Positions 22,683 to 35,864 of a stretch of 64,000 nucleotides of DNA are shown here, one piece after another. The stretch lies in NCBI GenBank assembly GCA_033977485.1, contig CM066994.1:43921155-43985154 (forward strand), given 5' to 3'. Each line of letters begins with the position of its first letter. The first letter of the stretch is position 1. A model generated the notes under the pieces. The model was not told the origin of the DNA. It worked only from the letters and a program-made list of their open reading frames with translations, and searched no databases. The position numbers were made by a program, and so were the translations under genes. This DNA comes from Hydrangea macrophylla (Eukaryota > Streptophyta > Magnoliopsida > Cornales > Hydrangeaceae).

Positions 22683-24386
22683 TTTGCTTCCTTTTTACAG
22701 TGCACAAGTCTTTTAAGAACTTGGCGTAGGAAGGCACTTGTTTAATTGCGTCTAGGAGTGGGAGATTGATTTTTACTTGTTTGAATAACTCTAGAAACTC
22801 CTGACTTTTAGTTTCTTGTTGAGGTTTCTTCAACCTCTGAGGATATGGTGCTGGAAAATGGCATTTGGTTGCCTCCTCAAAGAGAGGTTCTTTTCCAGGT
22901 CTTTTCTTTATTTCATTATCCTCAGGAACTGTTGTTTTGGGCTCAACTGTTTCGCCCTCTCTTCCTTCTTCCACCAATTCTTCTTCATTCTCTACCTCTT
23001 CTTCATTACTAACTATAGGTTGTGAGGGCAAAGAGACTTTCTCAATTTCTTTTCCACTTCTCAACACAGTTACAGCCTTGGCCTCCTCATGTGGTCCAGA
23101 TCCCGAGGGTCCTGTACCCGAGTGTTGGCCTTTAGGATTTGGTTCTGGCTGTGCAGGGAACATATTTCGTTCTCGATCCCCTTATTGAGCAGCTAACCTC
23201 TCTACACTTGTGTTGATTTTACTCATTAACTGCATCATCTGCTGCATCATGAGTGTATTCGGATCCTCCTGTGCCTTCTTATGAGGTGGCACGTAAGTGT
23301 TTGATGAGGTTTGGTTGTTGCCTCCCTGATTGTAGTTGATCTGAGGTGAATGATTTTGTTGATATTGATTCTGGTGATACCCTTGATTTTGTTGATAGGT
23401 AGGAAGAGGTTGATAACTCTGGTGGTACCCTTGGTTCTGAGGTCGGTATTGGTTTCCTTTATTCGGATGCCACTGTTGATATGGGTTCGCTGCAGCAGCA
23501 CTGTTTCTTTGATCAAAACCAGGATGACTCCACCTATCATTGGGGTTGAAACGACCAGGGGCATTTACAGCGTGTACCTCTACTGGACTCTATTCTTGAT
23601 AAACAGGGTATATTTGGCAATGTTGAGAGGTATGCCCCATTTGTAGACAACTCGAACATGATTCTTCAGATGCAAATTGTATTACTGGGTCCTTCTTTGC
23701 TTCCAAAACTTCCAATTTACGCGCCAGTTGCTCGTATTTTTCCATTAAGCCATCTTCCGCTTTCAACTGATAAATACTCTTTTTACTTGAACTTGAACTG
23801 GTTTAAGTTCTCGTCACTTGAGTTTCCCACTCTGGTGCATGTTCGGCTAACCATTCGAAATGAGCTTCTGCTTGGTCAGCATTTTTGCTCATGACCTCAC
23901 CGTCACTCGTAGTTTCTACGAGTTTCTTTGACTTTGGACTAAGGCCATCATAGAAGAAGCTTATTGTCCGCCACTTCTCAAAACCATGATGTGGGCAAAG
24001 CAGTAACAAATCCTTAAATCGCTCCCAGGCTTCAGCGAAAGTTTCTTCCTCTTTTTGATTGTACATCTTGATTTGTCTCAAGATGTCTGTCGTTAACCGA
24101 TTAGGGAAGAACTTTTTAAGAAAGGCTTCATGAATTGCTAGCCAAGTCGAAATAGAATTCGATTTGAGTGACAATAACCACAACTTCGCTCTATCCTTCA
24201 AGGTGAAGGGAAAAAGCTTTAGTCGGATTATATCACTTGGGCAGGTCTGATCTGTGAAAGTGCCACAAACGTCCTCGAAATCTCGAATATGCAAATATGT
24301 CTTCTCCTTCTCCATCCCGTGAAATGTGGGTAGAAGTTGAATCATTCCATTACGAAAATGGAATGTACCCGTATGCGGAGGGATGC

Positions 24387-26513
24387 GGATATGTCACACC
24401 CGTCCCGGAAAAATGCATTCATTTTAAAATGCATATTTGAATTGTGAGAATTATTAATATTGATTAATAATTGAGGAATTGGTTGACCATGGTCAACGAA
24501 GGGTGTCAAGTGAGGACACGGTGATTCGATATCCATTGAGGCATTCATAAGATTTATATGACATTTATGTGATTAAATGTTATTTGAAATATCTGGTACT
24601 TTATGAATAGTAATTTACCTGTGTAGTATAATTCTGGTAAATTTTGATATGGTTATATCATTTTGAGAACTGTGGTGAGAACGTGAGTGCCACGTTAACT
24701 AAAAAAGTAGGTTGTGTAGAGATTTCACTGATTATAGTTTTCGGACGTTATTTTGGACCCAAACGAGACTTAGTCAAAAACTTTTGAAAATTCTAATTTT
24801 CACTCGTAAAGGCCTAAAATGGATGTGTGCGACGTTTCAGGATTTAATTAGAAGTTTTGAGAAACTTGTGGGGAGGTAAACTTAATTCCCTGAAAGTTGC
24901 CTATATATATATAGATGAGGATGAGATTGAAATCTCATCCAAACCCACAAATATCTAGAGAGAGGAGAGAGAAGGGAGATTTGGTTGCCACGGGCTTTGC
25001 GACGACAAACGGCGACCGTTCGTCTGTCAGATTTCCTCCAGATTCTAGATTCGAACTCGTGGAGGTAAGACCTACGTTTTGATACTACTTAGGCCACGTT
25101 TGGCAAAGTTTTTCTGAAAAGTTAATTTTAAGAATCTGGGAAAAACATGTTTATACTTATAGGAATCGTTTAAGATCGGAGATCTGACGTTTATTTGGTC
25201 TTCTTATACTTCTCCTGAAGTTTGAGAGATATAGCTCGAGGTATGAATTCCGAACCTATGTAATATAGACAATTTGGGATGTTTTAGATATTTTGTATGA
25301 TTTGTGATCCGGGCAAACTTATGTGTTAAATTAGGCCCGTTAAATTTAGCGAGTACGTATAGAAAAGCACGGTGACATGATTATGTGAGTATGCTAAATG
25401 TCTATGTGGGTCAAAGGGGAATTTGATATAATTTTACGTCAGTGCACGCCTCTCGATGTTTGAGAGTTTACAGTAGTGACGACTACTTGCTTGGTGTGGG
25501 AAGTGGCCAACCAGAGCAGATGGATGCAATGGTTGAGTGATTCTTGGCTAACCATTGGCATAGCGGTTTAAGATTTAAGACTTGCCGATATACTGGGTGA
25601 ATGCGTATCTCTCTCCCCGGAGACTAAATTATGTGAATTAGATATTTAAAACATGAATTGCCCATATGCATTTGTTTAGAATTGTACACTCAGCATATAG
25701 CTGAGCAGTGGAGACTTCCTCCATTGCAGGTGAAAAGAAAAAGGGCAAGAAGAAGCGTGAGGAGTAAGGCCGAGGAACGCCGGGGGAAAACACTTGTATA
25801 TGCTTTTGTTTTAAATTCTAAACTTGTGTAAGGATTGAGATTTTTGTACTATGTGGTAATAGAACCTTAGATTAGCTCCACAGCATTGTAATTGAACGTC
25901 TGTAGTTATGTGCAGCTTGTTGAAATCAGTAGTAGTTGTGATTGTTGTTTATATTAAGGAGCATGAGTTGTAAATTTTCAACACAGGGCTGCCAGCAGAG
26001 AAGCAGTCGACTGGACCCCCTGATCAGTCGACTGGATCTCGTGTATTTGAGACACTGTAGGTGAATATCAGAGAAGCAGTCGACTGAACCCTTTGAGCAG
26101 TCGACTGAATACTGTAGATTTTGGCTACTGCTTCTATTAATTGAAAAGCAGTCGACTGGGTCCCCAGATCAGTCAACTGGACCCCTTTGCAATATGCTGT
26201 ATTTATGGTTCTGCTTGACACCGTCGACTGAGCAGTCGACTGGACCCTATTACAGTCGACTGTACTGTCGACTGAACCTCTGCATTTTCAAATAGATTCT
26301 TGTGAACACTTTCAATTGAACAAAATTCTTTCCAACTCCAATTTTCAATGGATTCGTCCACTCTGAGGGAAATGTTTCCTAAGTTTTAAACTACCAGGGT
26401 TGTTTTAAAGAAGTTCTTTCCGCTGCGTATAATTATATTAATGTTTGGATGAGCCTTGGTGGCGTGCCACGTGTCCTATTTCCACGCGTAGTGGGATGGG
26501 TCGTGACAGGATA
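24387..26513 (+). mobile_element. Solo LTR in Athila gag, TSD GGATA
   Basis: The body is 24392-26508 (2117 bp), flanked by GGATA at 24387-24391 and 26509-26513. Its ends form long imperfect inverted repeats (TGTCACACCCGTCCC at the left, GGGATGGGTCGTGACA at the right). A TATA-like TATATATATA lies near 24903. Probably Ty3/gypsy; no internal domain is left. It carries CAGTCGACTG palindromes near its 3' end. It is younger than the Athila element. Confidence 0.93.
26004..26274. repeat. CAGTCGACTG palindrome array
   Basis: Seven perfect copies start at 26004, 26025, 26076, 26098, 26149, 26233 and 26253, plus variants CAGTCAACTG, CCGTCGACTG and CTGTCGACTG. They come in pairs about 20 bp apart, often followed by GGACCC or AACC. 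Confidence 0.95.
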
Positions 26514-26829
26514 CAAGAAGGTGTGGCTGTTCGATCAGGAGCCAAGAGTTCTCGTAGAGGTCGTTGACCGTCATCGATGAGGTCATGCCTATTCTCTCCT
26601 TGTTGGCTCTCCGTGTCAGACATTGGATTTGAAGTAGACGGAGTGAAAATAGGATTATCAGCACTATGGATGGAATCTTCAAATAGATTTGTAATAAAAG
26701 CTTCAGTGGAGTCAAAGGACATAGAAGGACACAACAATATAGCTCGTGTTCTGAAGAACAAGGAAAAAGAAAGATAGAAATGGGATAAGAAAGATCGGAT
26801 CAATCAAGAGATTCTGGCCTTTGTTACCA

Positions 26830-26847
26830 TCCCCAGCAACGGCGCCA
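26830..26847 (-). promoter_or_regulatory. Athila primer-binding site
   Basis: The minus strand reads TGGCGCCGTTGCTGGGGA six bases inside the 5' LTR. It is one base away from the tRNA-Asp-type site usual for Athila. Confidence 0.93.
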
Positions 26848-26853
26848 AAAACT

Positions 26854-28476
26854 TGACACGACTGAAAATGTGTTCTCTGAAGAGTACGTCCAAGTGTAGA
26901 CGGTCGCGTCGCGTTAAAACCGGTAAGACCGGGTCGAATCCCAAAGGACGGAAGATAAAGGCAGAAAGACCAAGATTGAATCCTAAAATGAAATAAAATA
27001 TGATTTCATTAAAAAGGAGAGTCTAACAGTCCTATTGAATGTAAATAATAAAAGAAACAAATTATAGTGAAGCGATAACTTAACTAGATAGAATTAAAAA
27101 CTGTGATATGGAATTAAATATGAAAAAGAGTTGGGAATATGTGAGTCCACAAAGTACCGGCCACTACCATGTTTTAACAAAAACAAACAATTAGGGTTTT
27201 GCTCTTTTTGTATTCCATAATTCGAAATTGATTAAGTAAAATATTCTAGGCACTAAGTATGTGAATTTCACATTCCTAGTGGTTCAAAAATCTCACTTAT
27301 TAATGAAGGACTGGAATTAGACTAACTAACTCTATGAACAATGGTAAGCAAATCGAGTATAAGATAATTGACATGTTTATTGAAAATGTTCATCGAGTTA
27401 ATTAATCAAAAGAACTCTTATTTCAAAATCAGATTGCAATTTGAACTTATAAAGATCAATTTGGACTTAGTTTCTGAAATAAAAGTTACTGGGATACAAA
27501 AAGAAGTCAACCCAAGTCATGCTCATATCAATCGATTGATATTATGTCAATCGATTGGTATGAAATGGCTTTCAATCGATTGATAAATATATCAATCGAT
27601 TGACTAGGAATCTTATGTCAATCGATTGGGTTCTGTTTCCAATCGATTGACATTGATTCAAAAACAGAATCATGGCAGTGGCTGGGAACAATGTTTCTTC
27701 ACATTATTCCCAACCAGAACTCTAAGTAAGCATGTTTATCATAATGTAGGCACAGATATAATGAAGAAAGAGATCAAAAGTAGACATGGATTGAATTCAA
27801 ACACTAAGAATTTCTATTCCAAATCAACCTTTCACTAAATTATAATGAATTCACAACTAAACTAATACAGAATGTTAACATAAAAAAAAAAGATTAACCT
27901 GATTTAGAAATGAACTTGAAAATGTAAAACCTTGCAGCTTTAAAAAAATGGAGAAATCCTACAATATAGAATAAGAAAAAAAAAAGCCAACCCCTGACCC
28001 TCTTCACTCTCCTCTATATATAATGTTAAATACACGAGCTGAAGGCGACTAGGTTCATTCCATAACGGCTGGTCTTCGTCCTGATTGCTGAAATCATGCA
28101 CCATTAACGCAGATTGTTTCCAGCTTTAACCAATCGATTGACAAAAGTATCAATCGATTGGTAAAAACTCCAATCGATTGGTTAAAAATGTCAATCGATT
28201 GATTAAAAAAATGTCAATCGATTGATATAATGTCAATCGATTGGTACCAAAACTTCATCTATTTGTTTCTTGAGTTATTCCTTTCAACTTGTTATTCATT
28301 TTAACTTCAGAACCTGCATTCAAAGAGCTAAACACAACAACATACCACGAAAAATACATCATTGTGTAAAGAAACGAATTAAAACACAAGTGCAGGTAAC
28401 ACTAGAGAAATGGGGTAAAATCCCGTCAATTTTTACTCTTTATAGAGCTAATATTAAGCAAAATCAGCTCTCATCA
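26854..28476 (-). repeat. Athila 5' LTR
   Basis: 1623 bp, paired with 12434-14060. TATA is at 28015-28023 (minus). It contains the same 12 CAATCGATTG palindromes, at 27529-27649 and 28131-28243, all conserved between the two LTRs. Confidence 0.95.
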
Positions 28477-28792
28477 GGTCTCATTCGCCTCAATTTTTAT
28501 TTTACGGGGGATTTGAATTCGGGAAGAGATGGATATGGTGTTGGACTATCTCTGGATCAATACCTGGCATATCATTGTAAGACTATGCAAAAACATCCTT
28601 GAATTCATTTAATAGATTGATAAATTCTTTGCTTTCTTCATTGCTAAGTATGGAGCCAATGAAAACATTTTATGGATTATTTTCATTTCCCAGATTAATC
28701 GTTAGAGTGCTCTCTGTGATTTTGTATGCAGGTTCATTTTCTATTTCGATTAGAACAGACATAGCAATAGTAAGATGCCTCATTTGGGTCAT
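28477..28792 (-). pseudogene. Tat copy 2 pol, 5' end
   Basis: This is the first about 105 codons of pol, separated from the rest by Athila. It begins with ATG 28792-28790, which overlaps the gag-pro stop (TAATG). Words shared with copy 1 include STLTINLGNENNP and NEFKDVFA. A TAG stop at 28585-28583 falls at the same codon where copy 1 has TGA. Confidence 0.85.
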
Positions 28793-31700
28793 TACTGACT
28801 CTGGGGAGAGGGGATACTTATCACTAGACTCAAAGACCCATTCCTTATTGACCCCTTTCTTGAGCTCTACGGTGTCCAGTCTGGTAGATTCCCTATTCCT
28901 ATCTCGATTCCTTCTTCATTTTTTGGCTCTTCTTCCCTTGCTTCATTTCCCTCTCTTCCTCCAATATTTTGAGCACATCTTCCACCTAATTTTTCCCAGT
29001 CTCCACTTCCATGATCTTCTCTAGACCATTCTCCTCAGTCTTCCCACTTTCTTCACTCAAAAGATTCTTCATAATTGTGCCATCCATTGCACAAATCCAA
29101 TCTCGAACAATGATCGATTTTTCGGGCACTTAAAGCTACGGGTCCTCATAGTTAGTGAACTCATGCGAGATAAAGATCTCAAATCCTAACTTTAGATGTT
29201 TGTCGTTGCGATCCACCCATAGCTCTACAAAGCCACAGAAGGGGAAATCTTCTCCTTTTTTGATGAAGTACCCATTGAGCATTTTTGCATATGGCCCCAA
29301 TGGCACGTCAGGTGCTTTCTTCTTTTCTTTCAACTCTTTCTTCGATGGCTGATAACCCAACCCGCGAGTATGGTCTGTGTGATTATATTCAGAAACTCTG
29401 ACAGTCCTTGATTTTTTTTCCTAAACCCATTCCCGAAAAGAAACCCATCTTTCTTATGATCCCGGCGACTAGCGGACTTGCATAGTGATCGAAATACAAT
29501 GGCAGAAATTCTCGTGGCTTCTCATCTTCTATCTTCCTATAATTGTTTCTTCCTTTTATAGCTGTACTTCTAAGGTCGGAGCGCTTGACGAGGCTTCACT
29601 CACATGAATCCAACTATCCCCAAAAATGTCATAGACTTTATTCCCCCAAACACACTTGACCTTCTGATGGATAGTCGACGGAATCGTGCCCAGGTTGTCT
29701 AACCAGGGCCTACCTAATAACAAGTTGTAGGAGGCTGGGATATCAATGATCTAAAATTTGGCTTTTTTCCTCTAGGGGCCCAATGGTAAGATTAAGAAAA
29801 ATAATGCCCATTACTGCCCTTTGGGTATTATCATACGCCTTCACCTTCTGCTCAGACGGTATAAAAGTTGACTCATCAAGGCCAATTTTCTTGGCTATTA
29901 GGAATGGAAACGCATTTAAAGTAGACCCATTGTCGACAAGACAGGCAGGTAGAGAATTCCCCAGACACTCAACGGTTACACGCAGCGGTTTATTGTGAGC
30001 AGGTCCCTCGGGGGGCAGATCATCCGAAGTAAAAGTGATAGCGAGAGTCGGAACCTTACTGATCATCCCCACAAGGTCTTCTTGGGAAATTTTGATAGAA
30101 ACATCTGATTGGTTTAGAGCATCCAAGACCACTTGCTTGTGAAGCTTTGAAGCGATCAATAATCCCCAAATCGTGATATTAGCTTGTGTCTTTTTCATCT
30201 GTTTCAGCACTCTATCCTCTTCCTCTTCCTCTTTTTTGCTCATTTTCCCTTTCCCTTTATCTAATTCTTGATCTGGGTGATCTTCCTCTAGCTTATGTGG
30301 TTTAAAATGCCTCCCTGATCGAGTTAAGTGGCTAACCTCTTCTTTTACTCATAAGTCTTCTTGTGTTTAAACATCTCCTGAATCCTCTTCCTTACTATCG
30401 TACCACAAATCTTCTTCCACCTGATCAATGCTTCGGCTATCATCTCCTTCATACCAAACAGAATTTTTAAGTTTCTTAAGCCCACCAATCTAAAACAATT
30501 TCTTTCTTTGTTGTTCCCTCCCCATATTCTTTTGGTTGTCCTTTAAGGGCGCAGATTATTATGTCTTTTGGGAACTGATAGAATTTCCTCGGTTGGCCCA
30601 ACTTGGTGATCAGTATGGATGCATCAAAAGAAGTTTCCTCAAACTCCAAGAAATAGATACTTGGTGGTGGCATAGCGTGGTGATTTGGCAATGGATTTTG
30701 GGTAACATCGGGGGTATTGGTAGGCAGTTCGGATGTCACTTTGTTGTCGATGAGGTCTTGGATCTCATGCCTTTATCTCGTACATTGATCTGTAGCATGC
30801 CCTTTTGATTGGTAAAACTTGTAGTACAAATCATCTCAAAAGTTCAAAGGAGCACGAGTTCAGTTGTAACCGTGGTTCTAACAGACGAAGATGCCCTTTT
30901 GCCACTAATATGTCAAGGACAGTGGATAATGATACTCCCAAATTTGAAAACTTTCTTAATGGCTTATCCCCTCCCAGACGACTCATTATTATATCAAACT
31001 TCCTCTTTGGCTTGCTCAATGCATTAAAATCGGTGGGGCCGGTTTGTCCCCCCGAATGTCCTCCACCAAACTTTTAGTTTGGTTGCCTGTATCTGCTTTG
31101 TGGCTCTTCTTCCTTAACCACTCCCTCTTGGATAGCATCCTCTATTCTTGTTCCCATATTGGAGACTTCTGCGAAAGTGTTGATTGATTGAAACATCATC
31201 TTCTCTTGATAAACGGGCTGAAGGTTCTTCATTAGCATCCTAATTTGCTCTTTCTTGGATGACCTTTGCACCATCTTGGCTACCTTACTTCTCCATCGAC
31301 TCGGGTATTTAGTGAATTATTCTTTGCCTCCTTGCTTACTAGTTTCCAAGTCTCGAACCGTCACATCTATATCCTGATTATACTCATACTGCGCAACAAA
31401 GGACTTCACCACTTCTTACCACACCCGAGTTTTGCTGGGCTCGAGCATAAGATACCATGCCAGGGCGGCTCTAGTCAAGGTCTGTTGAAACAAGATGGCC
31501 ATCATTGTGGTGCTCAGCCCACTCGGCTGGAAGGCCCTAATGCACATTCTGACGTAGCTACGAGGATTACCTGTTCCATCAAACTTGTCAAACATTGGTA
31601 TTTTGAACCAGACAAGTAGTGTTTCACGGACCCCATCGTACAATCCTTCTAGTTCCAATAGATAGGTATCGACCCCTTGAGCTTTACGAACCACCCTCTC

Positions 31701-31979
31701 GAGCTTCTCTACCTTTTTAGCCATTTCTGCCCTTTCTTTCTCGTCTTTCTCTGCCTTTTCTTTCACTATTTTCTCTCTCTTACCCCGTGGCATATCAGCC
31801 CTCTGTACCTTTGGATCATTATACCAGTCTTCTTCTCTTACTGCTAGAGGATCAATTACTTGTGGGTTAGCCAACGGCGGTTGTCGCGCCATGGTCATCA
31901 TTCGACTCATGTGTTCAACTTGTTGTTCTACAATTGCCTTTAACTCTACTATCTCTCTCGCATTCGCTTCTTGTGCCAT
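28792..31979 (-). pseudogene. Tat copy 2 gag-pro
   Basis: ATG at 31979 (minus), stop TAA at 28794-28792. It is collinear with the intact gag-pro at 39376-42561. It retains the gag core (VDTYLLELEGLYDGV, FDKFDGTGNPRSYVR, GLSTTMMA), a protease with VDNGSTLN, and the G-patch-like end with GLGY and the linker FPFCGFVELWVD. It is broken by many stops and frameshifts into pieces (about 31979-31416, 31274-31074, 31019-30831, 30739-30476, 30243-29743, 29360-29136). Confidence 0.88.
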
Positions 31980-33364
31980 TTCGGTGTTGAACTCTCTTCT
32001 CACTAGCCTTGCTGTAGAATCCCTAAACCAAATAATACCTGTTGCAGGTTCTATTTTCACCTACAACTACATTTTATTCTAATCAATTTTTGATTGATTC
32101 CAAATTTCTAATAACTTTTCTTTATTCCTTTGTTATTATCTTTTCCATTCTCTTTTTTTTATTGACTTTATTTGTTGCAAATGCTTTGTGAAATTTTCAT
32201 ATGTCACACAGATGCAATGCATGTGTGTGTGTTTGCCTACTCTATATGCCAAAGAAAAGAAAATCCTAATCCTAGCACATAAACATATAAGCACATAAAA
32301 TCCTCACCCATGTCAATTGTGCCAACTTTTCCTTTCATTGTGATCCTCATTACCTTTTCGAAGGTTGGATATTTTTGGAAAATTTTGAAATTCTCTTGAA
32401 AAGTATTTCTTGGGTGATATGATTCTTTTGAAAACAATCCCCAAACATTCTGGATTTGAAAAATGGGGATGTGAAATATCTTTCAACAAAAGGTGATTGG
32501 GTTAGAATTTTGTTGTGGAATTCATTTGAAAAACATTTATTTAGTTGGAAAAACTTTAAAAACAAAAAAAACAACTCCCAAGAATCTTAGGTACTTCCTT
32601 CAAAGATGAGAATGTGAAAATATACCTCAATAAGGGTTGACTTGAAATTTTAACCAAAAAGTGAACTCCAAAGATTTTTGAAAGAGCAATTGAATACTTT
32701 GGAATAAAAATGGCAAAAATCTATTTGCTTTCAAAGATGGATTTAAAATCCTTTGGGTAGAAGGATCACATGATCGGATTATCACTGTACTTTTCATCAA
32801 TTCGGATACATACAAGGTCAATGATGCTTAGATAACAAGATATAAGTTGTGTAATCTTTTAATCAAGATTCGGCGTGTTCCCAAATGTTATGGGACATAA
32901 AGAAGAATTGCTCAAAAAGTGATTAAGAGGTTACACATCTTTCATCAAGCAAGTATCGTCATCATCTCAAGTATCACTTCCGGGCATACAAAACTTCCTA
33001 GCACATAATCCTATTTAAGAATTGATTTTCTAAGTTTGTAAGGTTCTATAGAAGCTACCATGCAAAGGCCGGGTTTTGGTCTAATAAGGGACCCTTGACA
33101 CATATCCGATAGGATGCTTTATATACCAACACATCATACGAGATCAAGGGTAATCATATGGCGCCATGATAGCTTAGCCAACCGGGTTGCCTCGAGCCTC
33201 CAAGGTCATAGTTCCGTGTAATCGACTGGCGAGACATACAAGTGCAATGCAACAGGCACACAAAAATTAATTAATTTGATTAAAAGAATGCTTTCAATTC
33301 TAATCCTCGAGTGAATCCAAAATCAGAAATTCCTGGTCTACGAAACTAGAGATTCTAGGGTCGA
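31980..33364 (-). other. Tat copy 2 leader between primer site and gag
   Basis: No gene. In reverse orientation it matches 38182-39375 of copy 1, including the CACGGAACTATGACC and GGTCCCTTATT-type words near 33060-33220. This is presumably the 5' untranslated and packaging region. Confidence 0.75.
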
Positions 33365-33382
33365 TCCCTAGCAGAGTCGCTA
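33365..33382 (-). promoter_or_regulatory. Tat copy 2 primer-binding site, degenerate
   Basis: The minus strand reads TAGCGACTCTGCTAGGGA, two substitutions from the site at 38164-38181. Confidence 0.8.
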
Positions 33383-33385
33383 GAT

Positions 33386-35173
33386 TGCGGATATCGCAGG
33401 CTAACCACGTTTTAACTTTTTCAAATTCATTTTAAAACAAATCAAATAGAGTCACCACTTAATTTTGAGGGAAATTAAGAAACCATTTTTAAAAGCAAAT
33501 TGATCTTTTGGAAACCGGAGATTTCTAAGTCCGGGGATTATGGAATGAGAGGAGAAGGAGCCCGGCGGACTAAAACACCCCCTCTCATCCTATCTCGCGA
33601 TAGGCCTCTACTCAACATCCTTTTAATTGAATTAATAATTTAAGAATGCCCTCAACTAATACATAGGTATAAATATACATTCCAAAAGCATGTTGAAAAG
33701 GGTATAAGATTGCTAATGATAAAACGGCATACAAAACAACATATTTCACATAGCAAGCAGAAATGATATACAATAGAGAACAAAGAAACTTATCCAGGAT
33801 CCAAATGTGATATAGAAACGTTCAATGCATACGAAAAAATAGAAAATCTAAAAAAGGGTCTCTAATTCATATATATACATAAGGCAAAACTCTAGTCTAA
33901 GGTGTCGCACATGGAGTCAAAAAATCAATAAATGGGAGAAAAGTCCAGAGATTGTACCTCAATAACACTACAAAACAAAGGTTAGTCCATGCTTTGAACA
34001 CAATATTATACAAAATTTTAACCTAAATCTAACAAAGATGGGGGAGTACAATGAAATCATGAATTCCTTCTAATTTGTTAAAACCACAACACTCCTATAG
34101 ATATACAAGTCTCAACTAGGAGCCAATGTAATGTCCTTATAAAAATAATGTGATCCCAACACGATTAAAAGGAATTCATGACATGAGTTCAATCAATTCA
34201 CAAATTAATTATATAAACTAATCAATGCCCTAAGATAAAAGTATCACTCCCATACATGATGATTATGAATACATGAATATGAACAAGACATGAATTATTC
34301 CTTGATTTGGATCTTTTAGCCTCTAGATTTAAACTTCATCAACTTTATTTAAGACATGTTTCAAGTCTTATATCATAGAAAAATTATTTGGATCATCATT
34401 GGTTAAGTTCATCAAATCTATCACAGAATTTAGAATTCATAGAGATGAAACCAAATCTTATCAACACATTTAAATTCATAAAAAAAATATTTGAAATTCA
34501 AAATGCTTGTTTAAGGCGCTGATCTAACCAATTTAATACTGACTTACTATTCTGGAATTTCGGACTGAGAGTAATTGGATTGCAAAACCCAAGACCAAAC
34601 CATGTAAACCATAAAATCTTATCAAAACAAAAATTTGAGTGGAATGTATTTGAGTTAAGAATAAATTCCAATTGGTCTCATCCAATTTTAGTGGATCATG
34701 ATTTAACTAAAAATCTTTGATCATAGGTTGTCATTGGAATCATTGCACCATTGTTGAATTGTCATTTCTTTATTGAACCCAAATCATCAAGCCATGAAAA
34801 TTGGCTCTTCCTAAGCCTAATTCCTCTCTCAAGTTGATGATCCTTGAGGAATTAAGACTTAATTTGATTACCTTTCCTCACAAATTATTGGTCCTTGGAG
34901 ACTAAATACACCTAATCCACATGAATCTCAATGGAATATGGAGAGAATTCCATGAAACTTCAAATTGAAGGACCCAAATCATGAACATAGACTTAGATCC
35001 ACCATAAATGTATAAATATAACTAAGATCAACTTTAATTCCCATGTAAATCATAAATTTATAGAAAATTAAAAGGATCCAAATTAGAGAGTTTAAGTGAG
35101 ATATTGAAGATCTCATGAATCTCAGAAGAAGAACATAAACAAAGAGAATTAAAATCAAAATCAATTGATGATC
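33386..35173 (-). repeat. Tat copy 2 5' LTR, 3' portion
   Basis: Reverse-complement homology to 38160 down to about 36200 of the copy 1 LTR, for example the AGACTCTTTTTAG and GTGCGACACCTTAG words. The LTR continues at 54226-55199 on the other side of the inserted copy 1. The two pieces add up to about 2.76 kb, close to the 2.99-kb LTR of copy 1. Confidence 0.85.
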
Positions 35174-35431
35174 TGTAGACACCCCAATTTTGACCGACCG
35201 TCGAATTTAGGAGAGTGTCACCTCCATATCCGATGATGACAAGGACCGAAAAATTGAAGCATTCCAAGCTCTTCAGAAAGTTCTCCAAAAATGCGATAAA
35301 ATTTCACAAAAAGAGGGAAATACCAGGTATTTAGGAGAATTCAGATATAAAACACAACTTTTGGAAAAGATATTAAAAAATAATTTGTTTCAAAAAGAGA
35401 AAAGACCTAAAAGGGGAATCTCAGCTACAAA

Positions 35432-35750
35432 AGGCACACGGCGGACTTCCGCGGCACTCACTGAATGCCGCACGGCAGTCAGAGAGTGCCGCACGGCATT
35501 CACCAGGTGCCGCCCAAAATCTCTGAATGTCGTTCACTTTTAAAGTCTGTATTTTGCAGAGCAATACGTATGCGTATGCAAATGAGAACAAAAAACTGAT
35601 AAAGTAAGACTGACAAAAATGCGGCAATCCATTAATTGCCGCGGCATTTGGTGAATGCCGCGCGGCAGTCATGAAGTGCCGCAACGGCATTTGATGAATG
35701 CCGCAGCGGCAGTCACGGACTGCCGCGTCAGTATCTGGACTGCCGCGTTG
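35432..35750. repeat. GCCG palindrome arrays in Tat 5' LTR
   Basis: There are two groups (35432-35531 and 35621-35750) of words like GCGGCACTCACTGAATGCCGC, GCGGCAGTCATGAAGTGCCGC and GGCAGTCACGGACTGCCGC. Each is an inverted repeat GCGGCAxTCx..xGAxTGCCGC. The last word ends about 105 bp before the TATA box. The 3' LTR copies are at 53284-53382 and 53473-53602. Confidence 0.93.
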
Positions 35751-35856
35751 GACAGCAGTCTGCATAATTTCAGAAAGTACACATTGTACCAACTAATGAG
35801 GGAATTACACCTGTTTTTTGCTCCGAAATTCACCAAAAATACCTGGTAATTTTGCT

Positions 35857-35864
35857 TATAAAAG
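35857..35864 (+). promoter_or_regulatory. TATA box of Tat 5' LTR
   Basis: TATAAAAG is followed by an AG-rich leader. The identical site in the 3' LTR is at 53709-53716. Confidence 0.7.

Larger units (their letters stand above)
22615..26722 (-). pseudogene. Athila gag, interrupted by a solo LTR and stops
   Basis: Starts at ATG 26722 (minus). It is interrupted by the solo LTR at 24392-26508, with duplicated GGATA, and resumes at 24391. The retrotransposon gag core is clear (LPTFHGMEKEKTYLHIRDFE onward, then AKLWLLSL and WERFKDLLLLCPHHG). Next come a CxxC..H..C-like finger (CSSCLQMGHTSQHC), a Gln/Asn-rich region (QNQGYHQNQYQQN) and a charged region leading to protease. In-frame stops lie at 23805-23803, 23592-23590 and 23184-23182, and a frameshift at about 22680 separates it from the protease frame. 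Without the insertion the protein would be several hundred residues, normal for Athila. Confidence 0.88.
12429..28481 (-). mobile_element. Athila-type Ty3/gypsy element, full length, TSD GGTCT
   Basis: The body spans 12434-28476 (16,043 bp, of which 2117 bp plus TSD is a nested solo LTR). Flanks are GGTCT at 12429-12433 and 28477-28481. On the minus strand the order is 5' LTR (28476-26854), a primer site matching the tRNA-Asp type used by Athila (26847-26830), gag, protease, RT with FMDD, RNase H, integrase, a small ORF, an Athila-type extra ORF, polypurine tract, and 3' LTR (14060-12434). The LTRs differ at about 20 places by eye over about 1625 bp, so it is fairly young, yet gag, pol and the extra ORF all carry stops. 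It inserted in the pol of Tat copy 2. Confidence 0.96.
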
